The notes under the pieces: generated by a model | Told to the model about the DNA's origin: nothing | What the model saw: only the letters and a program-made list of their open reading frames with translations | Databases searched by the model: none | Source of the DNA: Mycobacterium bourgelatii | GTDB taxonomy: Bacteria; Actinomycetota; Actinomycetes; Mycobacteriales; Mycobacteriaceae | Assembly: GCF_010723575.1 (NCBI RefSeq) | Contig: NZ_BLKZ01000001.1 | Location: 1,550,001 to 1,614,000 of the forward strand | Length of the DNA stretch: 64,000 bases | Direction: 5' to 3' | Shown here: positions 8,094 to 16,900 of the stretch, one piece after another | Layout: each line of letters starts with the position of its first letter | Position numbering within the stretch: the stretch's first letter is position 1 | Program-made: the position numbers and the translations under genes

Positions 8094-11000
8094 TCAATCG
8101 GCAAGCGCCGAGACTCCGTCGAGTGCATAGCCCACCGCCTCAGCGAAATCCATTGCGGCGCCCCGTTGCCATGCCTCGTCGAAGACTTCAGGCCCCAGGG
8201 CCGCACGAGCACCGCGGCGATATTCATCGTGAAATCGAGTCAGATCGGGTAGCACCGCGGGCGGGGCTCCGCTTCGCTTACCCAGCGCATCAGCCGCGCC
8301 CATCAACACCGCGGTGCGCCCCGGTTCGGCTTTCGCGCCGGCAATCCAGGCCAGGGTTTCGAGCCCGGCCGCCGCATTGTGCGGATCGTCAATCAGATGC
8401 GCCAATTCCAAACACTGCTTCAGGCTTTGTTCGGCGCGTCGGTCGTCGCCCTGGCGCCACCAATTAACTCCGATCGCCCACGAAATATATGAGCGGTACA
8501 GCACCTCTCCGGCGGATTCCGCACTGGCAAGTGCCGTTTCCTGCCAAGCGAGAGCAGACTCGATCTCACCGGCGGGTTCGAGTGCCTTGGCCTTCAGCAT
8601 CGTGGCCACCAATCGCACGATGGGATTCTCGGCGGTGGCGAGAGCAGTTTCCGCTAGCGCAATGGTGCGATCCCAATCGCCGCCAAACAAGGCAATAAAG
8701 GCCTCGGAGGTCGCAAGCAGGCTGCGACACTCGGGGTTGTCCATCCGCTCAACCAAGGATCGGAGCTGGTGCGTGCGCGCAACGGCAACCGGTCGTTGGT
8801 GTCTCAGTGACGCGATGACCGTGGCCGCATACAGTGCGTGGCATCGATCCGCGGTGGGCTCGGGATGTATTGCGTCCAGAGCACGGTCGAGCCAATTACC
8901 TATCTCGCTGAAAAATCCGCGGGCCACCGAGTACTGAAACAACCCCGGGGACATCGCGAGGGCTGTGCGCGGCGAGTCGGTCAGGGCGAATTCCGCGGCT
9001 TGTCGCCAGTTGGATGTCTCCCTATCCATACGCTTTATCCAGCTCAGCTGACTAGCGCTGAACCAGTTCGCCGCCACGGCTGCGATCAACCGCTGATACC
9101 AATGCAAATGGCGACGACGCAACTGCAGATACTCGCCAGACTCGCTTAGCTTTTCCTGCCCATACTCACGCAATGTCTCCAGTAACCGGAATCGCACCCC
9201 ACCGTCGGTTTCGGTGCGCACCAGGATCGACTTGTCCGCGAGCGAGGTCAACACGTCGAGGACGTTCTCCGACGCCAAGTCGTCACTACTGCAAATGTCT
9301 TCTGCGGCTTCCAAATCGAAGCTGCCGGCAAACACCGACAGCCGCGCCCACAGCCGCTGCTCGGCGGACGTACACAGGTCATAGCTCCAATCGACGCTGC
9401 AGGCCAGGGTCTGTTGGCGTGTTGGAGCCGCGCGGCTGCCGCGGGTCAGCAGCGTGAAGCGGTCGGCGAGCCGCTCTAGGATCTGCTCGAGCGACATCGC
9501 ACGCAACCTCGCTGCCGCCAACTCGATCGCTAACGGCAATCCATCGACCCGGGCGCAGATCCGCGCCACCGCTCTCTTGTTGTCCTCGGTCAGCACGAAT
9601 TCGGGCACGGCGGCAACGGCGCGTTCGCCGAACAGGCTGATCGCGTCATAGCCGGGTAGCCGACCTAAGGTCGGCTCGGGGTCAGCATCAGGAAGCCCAA
9701 GCGGGGCCAACTGGACCACCGCTTCGCTTCCAATGCCCATGCGCTCGCGGCTGGTTGTCAAGATCCGTAACTCAGGACAGCCCCGCAACAACGCCTCGAC
9801 GAGCTTCACCACCTCGTCGAGCACATGCTCGCAGTTGTCGAGCACCAGCAGGATCCGGCGTGAATTGAGGAAGTTGATCAAAACTTCGCGCAGGGATTTC
9901 CCGGACTCATCGCGCAGACCCAAGGCGCCGACCAGAGCATTCGTCACCAGCATGGGATCCCGGAGCTCTCCCAGCTCTACCCACCACACGCCATCGGCGA
10001 AATGACCTTGCAGCTCGGTTCCGGCTCGCTGCGCCAACCGAGTCTTGCCGACCCCGCCGATGCCCGCCACTGTGACCAGCCGTGAGCTGGCCAACAACGT
10101 TTCGACCTCATCGAGCTCGGCTCGTCGTCCAATGAAACTGGTCAGTTCCACCGGAAGGTTGCCCGGATACCGGGCCGTAGCCACGGTCGTGGGCGAAACG
10201 ATGGGTCCTACAGCTAGCGGAACCGCATCTTCCCCGAGGCCGTGGCTGGCCTGCAGCCGGCGCAGCTGCTCGCCGAGGACCGCTGTCGACGGCCGCTCTT
10301 GTGGATCGCGCGCCATTGCCATTTCGATAACGCGGGCCACGTCGTCGGGAATGCCACCGTCGCGCAAATCCGGCACCGGATCCGTCGTGATGCGCAGGAA
10401 CTGCGCGACCACCTGTTCCCCGGCTTTACGCTCGTAGGCGGCATGCCCGGTCAAAATGGCGAATAACGTCGCGCCCAACCCGTACACATCGGAAGCCGGA
10501 GTGGGTGGATCACCGCCGAGGATCTCCGGCGCCGTAAACGATGGAGACCCGGTAAACGTCCCGTCCGCGGTGGTGAACCCGTCAGCAATGTGAGCGATTC
10601 CGAAGTCACAGAGCGCGGGTTGCCCGAAATCCGTGAGCAAAATGTTGGCCGGTTTGACATCGCGATGCAGGATTTCCAAACGATGCGCCGTCTCGAGCGC
10701 ACCCGCTATCTCCACCCCCACCCGTAACACCTCGGGCAACGGCAACGGGCCGAACCGCTGAACGCGCGCTTGCAGTGACCCCTGTCCGTGATACGGCATC
10801 ACTAAGTACGGACACCCACTGGCCGTCTCACCGACCTGCAACACAACAACGATGTTCGGATGCCCAGTCAGCCGACCCATTGCCAGCTGTTCGCGCAGAA
10901 ACCGTTCCCGCTCCTCAGACAACTTTGCAGTCAAGACCTTGACCGCAACAGTGCGATCCAGTGCCTCCTGCCGACAGCGAAAAACGACGCCGAACCCACC

Positions 11001-11120
11001 CCGGCCGATCTCCTCGGCACCAACGAACCCGGCCGCACTCAATTCCTCCACGAGCGCAGCGTCGATATCCCGTTGCGTCTGGTAGGGAAAGTCCACTTGT
11101 CTCCCCGTCTCGGTCAGCAA
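8094..11120 (-). CDS. Ser/Thr protein kinase fused to NB-ARC/LuxR-type NTPase (PknK-like)
   Basis: A soluble regulatory kinase of 1,008 residues. The kinase domain spans about 35-290: glycine loop GRGGFG at 39-44, Lys61, HRD 152-154, DFG 172-174 and activation segment GSPSFTAPE. An NTPase module follows from about 320: Walker A GIGGVGKT near 353-360, Walker B-like ILLVLDN near 420, then a helical repeat region to the end. There is no transmembrane helix and no C-terminal LuxR HTH. M. tuberculosis PknK has a closely similar kinase domain, but its C-terminal half looks different; here the second half resembles LuxR/AfsR-type ATPases, so this is a domain variant or paralogue. The start is TTG 11120; a GTG nine codons in is possible. 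It converges with the P450 and diverges from the TetR gene. Confidence 0.9.
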   Translation of the reverse strand: MLTETGRQVDFPYQTQRDIDAALVEELSAAGFVGAEEIGRGGFGVVFRCRQEALDRTVAVKVLTAKLSEERERFLREQLAMGRLTGHPNIVVVLQVGETASGCPYLVMPYHGQGSLQARVQRFGPLPLPEVLRVGVEIAGALETAHRLEILHRDVKPANILLTDFGQPALCDFGIAHIADGFTTADGTFTGSPSFTAPEILGGDPPTPASDVYGLGATLFAILTGHAAYERKAGEQVVAQFLRITTDPVPDLRDGGIPDDVARVIEMAMARDPQERPSTAVLGEQLRRLQASHGLGEDAVPLAVGPIVSPTTVATARYPGNLPVELTSFIGRRAELDEVETLLASSRLVTVAGIGGVGKTRLAQRAGTELQGHFADGVWWVELGELRDPMLVTNALVGALGLRDESGKSLREVLINFLNSRRILLVLDNCEHVLDEVVKLVEALLRGCPELRILTTSRERMGIGSEAVVQLAPLGLPDADPEPTLGRLPGYDAISLFGERAVAAVPEFVLTEDNKRAVARICARVDGLPLAIELAAARLRAMSLEQILERLADRFTLLTRGSRAAPTRQQTLACSVDWSYDLCTSAEQRLWARLSVFAGSFDLEAAEDICSSDDLASENVLDVLTSLADKSILVRTETDGGVRFRLLETLREYGQEKLSESGEYLQLRRRHLHWYQRLIAAVAANWFSASQLSWIKRMDRETSNWRQAAEFALTDSPRTALAMSPGLFQYSVARGFFSEIGNWLDRALDAIHPEPTADRCHALYAATVIASLRHQRPVAVARTHQLRSLVERMDNPECRSLLATSEAFIALFGGDWDRTIALAETALATAENPIVRLVATMLKAKALEPAGEIESALAWQETALASAESAGEVLYRSYISWAIGVNWWRQGDDRRAEQSLKQCLELAHLIDDPHNAAAGLETLAWIAGAKAEPGRTAVLMGAADALGKRSGAPPAVLPDLTRFHDEYRRGARAALGPEVFDEAWQRGAAMDFAEAVGYALDGVSALAD

Positions 11121-11202
11121 GGGAGTATAGGCGTGATGCGAAACGATCGGTCAGTTCGCCGTCCATTTTCGGAACTAATTCTGAAGTCGTAGACTAAGCG
11201 AA

Positions 11203-11216
11203 GTGCTTACTAGCAC
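11203..11216. promoter_or_regulatory. Inverted repeat between kinase and TetR genes
   Basis: GTGCT-TACT-AGCAC is a perfect 5-bp dyad with a 4-base spacer, in the divergent intergenic region. Its size and place fit a TetR-type operator, but no binding evidence exists. Confidence 0.35.
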
Positions 11217-11461
11217 GCGTTCTGCGGATCTAAGGGGCCTGCAACCGAGCCTTGGGCTGGGCGTCACCGGCGGGACTGAAAACGGTGAATGCTTTGGGGC
11301 AGCTGGACCCTGGACCGTTGGAAATGTGGGAAGGTACTCGATGAGCCGAGGGATGCACGCCGTACAGCTCTCGATCCGCTCTTGATTGAGTGCCGGTCAA
11401 ACAAACTCAGTATCCTACTGTTGCGTCTCGACTGGGCCGCCACGACGATTGGACCGTAGAC

Positions 11462-12067
11462 ATGAGCGATGCTGACATCAGCGGCGAGCCGACCGTCAGG
11501 ATGACCCGCGCGGAGCTGGCCGCCGCGACTAAAGAACGGATTGTGACGGGTGCCCAACAGCTGCTGCAAGAGCAGCCGTACGAGGACGTCACTCTGGTCG
11601 GGATTGCTGCGGCCGCCCGGGTGTCCCACCAAACCGTGCTTAATCATTTCGAGTCAAAAGACGGTGTGATTCTCGCCGTGCTCGACGCGCTTCGCCAACA
11701 AACCGCAGCGGTGCTTTCGCGCCCTCAGCCGGGTGACGTCAAGAGTGTGGTTAGAGCGCTCGTCGGCACCTACGAAATGGTGGGCGACATCGTGGTCGGC
11801 TGGTTGAGCTCCTCGCAACATTCTGCAGAGAGCGAGCAGGCGATGACAGATGGCCGCGGCCGCCACCAGCAGTGGCTCGAGAAAATGTTTGCCGACGCAT
11901 TGCCCACCGGTATTGCCACTAGGCGGCGCATGGTCACCGGGCTGGAAGCGGCGACCGATATCTACGTTTGGAAACTGCTACGGCGTGACTTGCGACGTAG
12001 CCGTGCAGCAACCGAGGACGTAATGGGAGACTTGGTATTCGGTGTTCTCAACGGCCCATATAAGTAG
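11462..12067 (+). CDS. TetR/AcrR-family regulator
   Basis: 201 residues from ATG 11462 (MSDADISGEPTV). The N-terminal HTH is clear: AATKERIVTGAQQLL, VTLVGIAAAARVSHQTVLNH, FESKDGVILAVLDAL. The rest is a helical ligand-binding domain. The frame is open back to 11390, but the extra residues are not HTH-like, so the ATG is preferred. A GTGCT/AGCAC dyad lies upstream and may be the operator, which would put the divergent kinase gene under the same site. Its 3' end overlaps the 3' end of the convergent AraC gene by 20 bases. The ligand is unknown. Confidence 0.86.
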   Translation: MSDADISGEPTVRMTRAELAAATKERIVTGAQQLLQEQPYEDVTLVGIAAAARVSHQTVLNHFESKDGVILAVLDALRQQTAAVLSRPQPGDVKSVVRALVGTYEMVGDIVVGWLSSSQHSAESEQAMTDGRGRHQQWLEKMFADALPTGIATRRRMVTGLEAATDIYVWKLLRRDLRRSRAATEDVMGDLVFGVLNGPYK

Positions 12068-13244
12068 GCGACGGCGGCAACTGCTTAAGTTGCATGGGTT
12101 GGTCGCTGTGCTGGTGAGTGGCGGAGTTGGCGGGCTGATAGTTACGGGGGGAGCGTCCGGTCCACCGTCGGAAGGCGCGGGTGAACGCGCTGGGCTCGGA
12201 GAACCCTAGGGATTGGGACAGTTCGGCGATGGTTTGGTTGCCGCGGGCTAGGGCAGACAGGGCGGCGTCACGTAATACTTGCTCGCGGATCTGTGAGACC
12301 GAAGTGTTTTCGTCGCGCAGGCGGCGCCATAGGGTTGGCCGGCTCATTCCTATGTGGGCGGCGATTTCGTTACTGGTGCAGTGAGGTTGGCCGAGGCGGT
12401 CTTCGATGATGTGGCGTACTTGGTCGGTGAGGGTGGTGTGGAGGTCGCATTCGCCTAGCAGGTTCTTTGGGGCGTCATGCAGAAAGTGGTCGATCTCGTC
12501 GTGGCTGCGCACGAAGCGGCAGGTAAGTGCTTCGGTGTTGAAGACCAGTGCGGCTCGTGGGGCGTTGAATACCGGGGGTGCGCCGAACATGGTGTGGTAG
12601 CCGGCTTGCCGGGTGGTTTCGGGGTGGGGGAGTTCGAGTCGGTGCAGTTTCAGGGGTCTTCGGGTGGCCCAGTTTATGATTCGGTGGGCGACCAGGAGCA
12701 GTGCCACCGACGCCATGCTCAGTGCTGAGGTGTCAAAGTTCGTGAGGTCGATCGCCAGGATGGCGGCGGCTGGGGTCTGTTCGATGGTTACGGCGGGCAG
12801 GCCGGTGAAGGTGGTGCGGAATTCGTCATAGCGTTTGACCGCGGTGGGCAGATCGGGTGCGCTGCACACGGCGAAGGTGAGCGGTCGTAGTGCGCCGGGG
12901 GGCAATCCGATGGTGGCGAGGCCCATGAGGTCGTCGCCGGTGGTTTGCCAGAGGTGGCGCATGCCTAGGGCGGCGTTGGTGGGGGTGATCTGCACGCGGT
13001 GGTTGAGGTGTTGGGGTGTGGAGATCTTCGCCGCCTGCACCAATGCTTGCAGGTCCCAATGTTGTTTGACTGCTACGCGCACGATTTCTCTGGCTTCCTC
13101 GGCCGGTAGGGCGTAGCCGACGTTGGTGGAGGTGGTCGCGGGGGAATTGCCGCTGTGTTGCAGTGGCTTGCACACCAGGGCGGTGGTGGATGGCTGCGGC
13201 TGGTTTCGGCGGCGTGGTTGGCCGTTTTGCGGTAGTGGGGCCAT
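12048..13244 (-). CDS. AraC-family regulator, copy 1
   Basis: 398 residues. An N-terminal effector-type domain of the Arabinose_bd (AraC ligand-binding-like) kind spans about 60-230. The C-terminal double HTH is at about 275-370 (TSNEIAAHIGMSRPTLWRR and IAELSQSLGFSEPSAFTRAF). The start is ATG 13244, with GGAGG six bases upstream. It is closely similar along its length to the gene at 18553-19695; the two lie in the same orientation on either side of the PPE-PGRS gene. The dyad at 13323-13340, about 80 bases upstream, is conserved at the same distance before copy 2 and is a candidate autoregulatory site. This copy has about 20 extra C-terminal residues. It is divergent from the PPE-PGRS gene, so it is a natural candidate regulator of it. 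Confidence 0.9.
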   Translation of the reverse strand: MAPLPQNGQPRRRNQPQPSTTALVCKPLQHSGNSPATTSTNVGYALPAEEAREIVRVAVKQHWDLQALVQAAKISTPQHLNHRVQITPTNAALGMRHLWQTTGDDLMGLATIGLPPGALRPLTFAVCSAPDLPTAVKRYDEFRTTFTGLPAVTIEQTPAAAILAIDLTNFDTSALSMASVALLLVAHRIINWATRRPLKLHRLELPHPETTRQAGYHTMFGAPPVFNAPRAALVFNTEALTCRFVRSHDEIDHFLHDAPKNLLGECDLHTTLTDQVRHIIEDRLGQPHCTSNEIAAHIGMSRPTLWRRLRDENTSVSQIREQVLRDAALSALARGNQTIAELSQSLGFSEPSAFTRAFRRWTGRSPRNYQPANSATHQHSDQPMQLKQLPPSPTYMGR

Positions 13245-13322
13245 GGTTGCCTCCGGTCGGTTGTTCGGAGTGGGCCATCGGACAATGGGAGTCGCGCGTC
13301 ACATTGCCGTTAGTGTTGTGTT

Positions 13323-13340
13323 ACAACTCTTTTGAGTTGT
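13323..13340. promoter_or_regulatory. Conserved dyad upstream of AraC copy 1
   Basis: ACAACTC-TTTT-GAGTTGT is a perfect 7-bp inverted repeat 79 bases upstream of the AraC start. The paralogous locus has CAACGC-TTTT-CAGTTG at 83 bases (19778-19793). Conservation of both dyad and distance supports a regulatory role. Confidence 0.5.
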
Positions 13341-13460
13341 CGGCTGGGCCGGCTGCCGGTGCCGTTGCAACGCATCCTGAATCATTTGGGTTGAGTGGTA
13401 GTCAAGCATAATGTTGGAGTGTCGGTCAAGTTAGTTGCGAAGACTTCTGCTATTGACCGC

Positions 13461-13500
13461 GGTTCTCGGCGCTTCTCGGCGGTTCTCGGCGGTTCTCGGC
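13461..13500. repeat. Four tandem 10-bp repeats
   Basis: Four consecutive units of ggttctcggc (the second unit is gcttctcggc) lie between the divergent AraC and PPE-PGRS genes. One helical turn per unit places every copy on the same DNA face. No equivalent was seen at the paralogous locus. Function is unknown. Confidence 0.6.
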
Positions 13501-13627
13501 GCGTCGCAAGGGGCGCAACGTGGGTGCGAATGACAGCCCTTGCGCACTTTGTTGGGCAGTCGGCTTGGTGCATCGGCTCTGCCCACGCGGCCTGCAGAGC
13601 TGTCCGTGCCCGGTCGGCCAGATGAAA

Positions 13628-13792
13628 CCCGTTGAGACAGTTGGTCAACTGAACTGAGACGGGACGTCATCGCGCAACCGGGCTCGGGTCCTTAGCGTTT
13701 GAAGAACGGTCGATTTTGGCAAGGCCGCGCTGTTCGTCCGATTGCGGCGTCGGTTCGCGTGCTGGAGAGGCTCGTGGTTGACCTAGGTCAAT
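13628..13792. repeat. Duplicated upstream segment, copy 1, with palindrome
   Basis: This non-coding stretch upstream of the PPE-PGRS gene is similar to 20290-20460. Shared blocks include GTCAACtGAACTGAGACG, GTCATCGCGCAA, CTTAGCG.. and CGCTGTTCGT. It ends in the perfect 14-bp palindrome TTGACCTAGGTCAA (13778-13791), about 150 bases before the PPE start. The second copy carries the near-palindrome TTGACACGTGTCGA at the same relative place. A promoter or operator role is inferred. Confidence 0.5.
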
Positions 13793-13940
13793 TGGATAGT
13801 GAGATTGCTGCCCGCAGTGGGTCGGTTCCGCACCACGGCGGCGCAGGTTATGCGTTCGATGCCCAAGCCGGCGGTGGTGCCGTCTTACGGTTCGCTGCTC
13901 CATGCGGCGACGGTACAAATTCTTGGGAAGGACTGTGTCG

Positions 13941-16900
13941 TTGAACTTTCCGATGTTGCCCCCCGAAATCAATTCCGCCCAGATGTTCACCGGGCCAGGG
14001 TCGGCGCCCATGCTGAGGGCGGCGGCGGCGTGGACTCAGGTGGCCCGCGAGATGGCGACGGCGGCAGGCTCGTTTTCCTCGACGATTTCAACGCTCGTGG
14101 GTGGTTCGTGGCAGGGCTCGGCGTCGGCGGCAATGATCGCCGCGGCCGGACCCTATGCGGAGTGGTTGCGTGCCACGGCGATGCAAGCCGAGGGTGCTGC
14201 TGGACAGGCGCAGGCGGCGGCGGCCGCGTTTGAAGCGGCACGAAGCGCTACGGTCCACCCGGAACTGGTGGCCCTGAACCGAAACCGGTTCGTGTCGTTG
14301 GCAATTTCGAACCTACTGGGCCAAAACACCGCGGCGATCGCAGCGGCCGAGGCGGAGTATGAGCAGATTTGGGCCCAGGACGTGGCCGCAATGTTCGGTT
14401 ACCATGCCGGGGCCTCGGCCGCGGTCTCGGCGTTGGCGCCATTTGCCCAGCCGCTGCGTAACTTGGTCGGTCTGGTTGGCAACGTGGCGAGCGCCAACGG
14501 TGCGAGTGCTGCCGCGAGTCCAATCGACGGTCTCGAACCGTTGGGCTGGGCAGAGTCCGGTCTGCGCTACATCGGGTCACGGGTGTCGGCAAGCTTGGGC
14601 AATGCGATGTCGGAGTTCAGTCGCATCGTCAACCTCGGCAGCGAGAACACCGGTTTCGCAAATATCGGATTCCTCAACACTGGTAGCGGGAATATCGGCA
14701 GCAATAATTTCGGCAACGCCAACATTGGCTACGACAACCTCGGCAGCTCTAACGTAGGTGGCCTTAATCTGGGCTTCGGCAACACCGACTGGACGTCGAA
14801 CACCATTAGTAACAATATTGGTGCTGCGAACACCGGGTGGCTAAATCTCGGCATTGGCAATACGGGCAATGGAAACATTGGTTTCGGCAATACCGGCTCA
14901 CACAATTTTGGGATCGGGCTAACCGGTGATCGCAAGTTCGGGTTTGGTGGTTTTAATTCCGGCTCCGCCAACTTTGGGTTGTTCAACTCGGGCGATGGAA
15001 ACATCGGTTTCGGAAACTCTGGAACAGGCAACATCGGCTTCTTCAATTCGGGTTCCGGAAACATTGGCTTCGGTAACGCAGGCAGTGAAAACTGGGGTGT
15101 GGCGAACTCGGGTGTCGGTTCCCGGGGCATTTTGAACGCTGGGGTCGCAAGCTGGGGATTCTGGAACTCTGGCGATTCGAACACGGGCGTCGGAAACGCC
15201 GGTAGCGGCAACACCGGACTGCTCAATTCGGGCAACTTTAGCAATGGCTTGATGTTGACGGGCGATCACCAAATAGGCTTCAATGAAGAAACCCTGGCTG
15301 CCGCTCGATCCCTTTACCAGCAGCAAATCGTAATGCCGATCGAAAGGCTCGACGCTTTAACCGACGAGGCGTTGCACCAATACGTCTATACGCCCGCCCA
15401 AGCAGGTTATGACCAAGCTGGCCAGGCTGTGCAGCAATACGTTCGCGCCCCGATCCTTCAAATGGGTGACCAGGCAGAGCAGGCATTGCAGCAATACGTG
15501 TACCCGCCGATTGACCAGGTGCGCGGTCAGACGGGACAGGCGTTGGTGCAGTATTTCTACAATCCAGTCCACCAGGTCGGACAGCAGTGGATTACCAGTC
15601 CGGTTGGGGCACAGGTGGACCAGGTGATCAATGCTCCCTTTGTTGCCGTAACGGGGCGGCCATTGATCGGTAATGGTCTGGACGGGTTGACCGGTTCCAA
15701 CACCAGTATTGATGGCACCCCCGGAGGCTGGCTGTTTGGCAACGGCGGGAATGGAGTCAACGGCGGCGCGGGTGGTGCGGCGGGGTTGATCGGCAATGGC
15801 GGTAACGGCGGCGCTGGTCTTCCTGGTGTGGCCGGTGTCAATGGCGGTGCCGGCGGTGCCGGGGGGGCGGGCGGTGCCGGTGGGTGGTTGATCGGCAACG
15901 GTGGCGCAGGTGGGATGGGTGGAATGGGTGCTGCCGGCGCCGCCGGTGCCGATGCTGGCTTCGCTGTCGGCAACCCTGACGGTGGTGCTGGAGCAGTCGG
16001 TGTTACCGGCCATACCGGCCAGGCCGGCGGCCACGGCGGCGCCGGCGGTGCCGGCGGTCGGGCCGGACTAATCGGTATCGGCGGTGCCGGAGGTACCGGA
16101 GGTGCTGGTGGTGGTGGCGGCGCTGGTGGGCACGGCAGCAATGGCGGTGCCGGTGCCGCAGGACTCAGCTATGGCGATGGCGCCAATTACGACGGTGGTG
16201 ACGGCGGAGTCGGTGGCGACGGCGGAACGGGCGGCGCCGGCGGGAATGGTGGGGCCGGAGGTGTCGGCGGTGCCGGTGGACTGTTGGGTACCGCGGGTAA
16301 TCACGGCGGCGGAGGCGTCGGCGGTGCCGGCGGCGCTGGTGGAAATCCGGGCGACGGCGGCGCCGGCGGTGTCGGTGCGGACGGGCCCAGCGGCGGCAGG
16401 GGTGGTGCTGGGGGCGCTGGCGGTAATCCCGGTGTCGGCGGCGCCGGTGGCCTCGGAGGTGACAGCGGCGGCGGCGCCCGCGCCGCCAGTGGGGTGGCTG
16501 GCAGCAGTGTTCCCGCCGTTGGCTTGATGGGCAATGGTGGGGCCGGCGGCGCCGGTGGTCACGCCACTGCCGCCGGCGGCGCTGGCGGAGACGGTGGTGC
16601 GGGCGGCGACGGCGGGGCGATCGGTAATGGCGGGGCTGGCGGACACGGCGGCAACGGCATGGCCGGTGCCGCTGGCGCGCACGGCGCAAATGGTGTCGTT
16701 CCCCAAATGAATGTTCCCAATACTGCCGGCGAAACGGGCGGTGCCGGCGGTGACGGGGGTCGCGGGGGGCATGGGGGAGCGGGCGGTAACGGTGGACTGG
16801 TTCGCGGTAACGGTGGCAACGGGGGCAATGGCGGAGTCGGCGCTGACGGCGGTATTGGCGGCAACGGCGGTGACGGCGGTGACGGCAGGGCTAACCCCGA

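Noticed and set aside
13461..13500. Possible CRISPR-like array
   Set aside because: The units are contiguous 10-mers with no spacers and no cas genes nearby.
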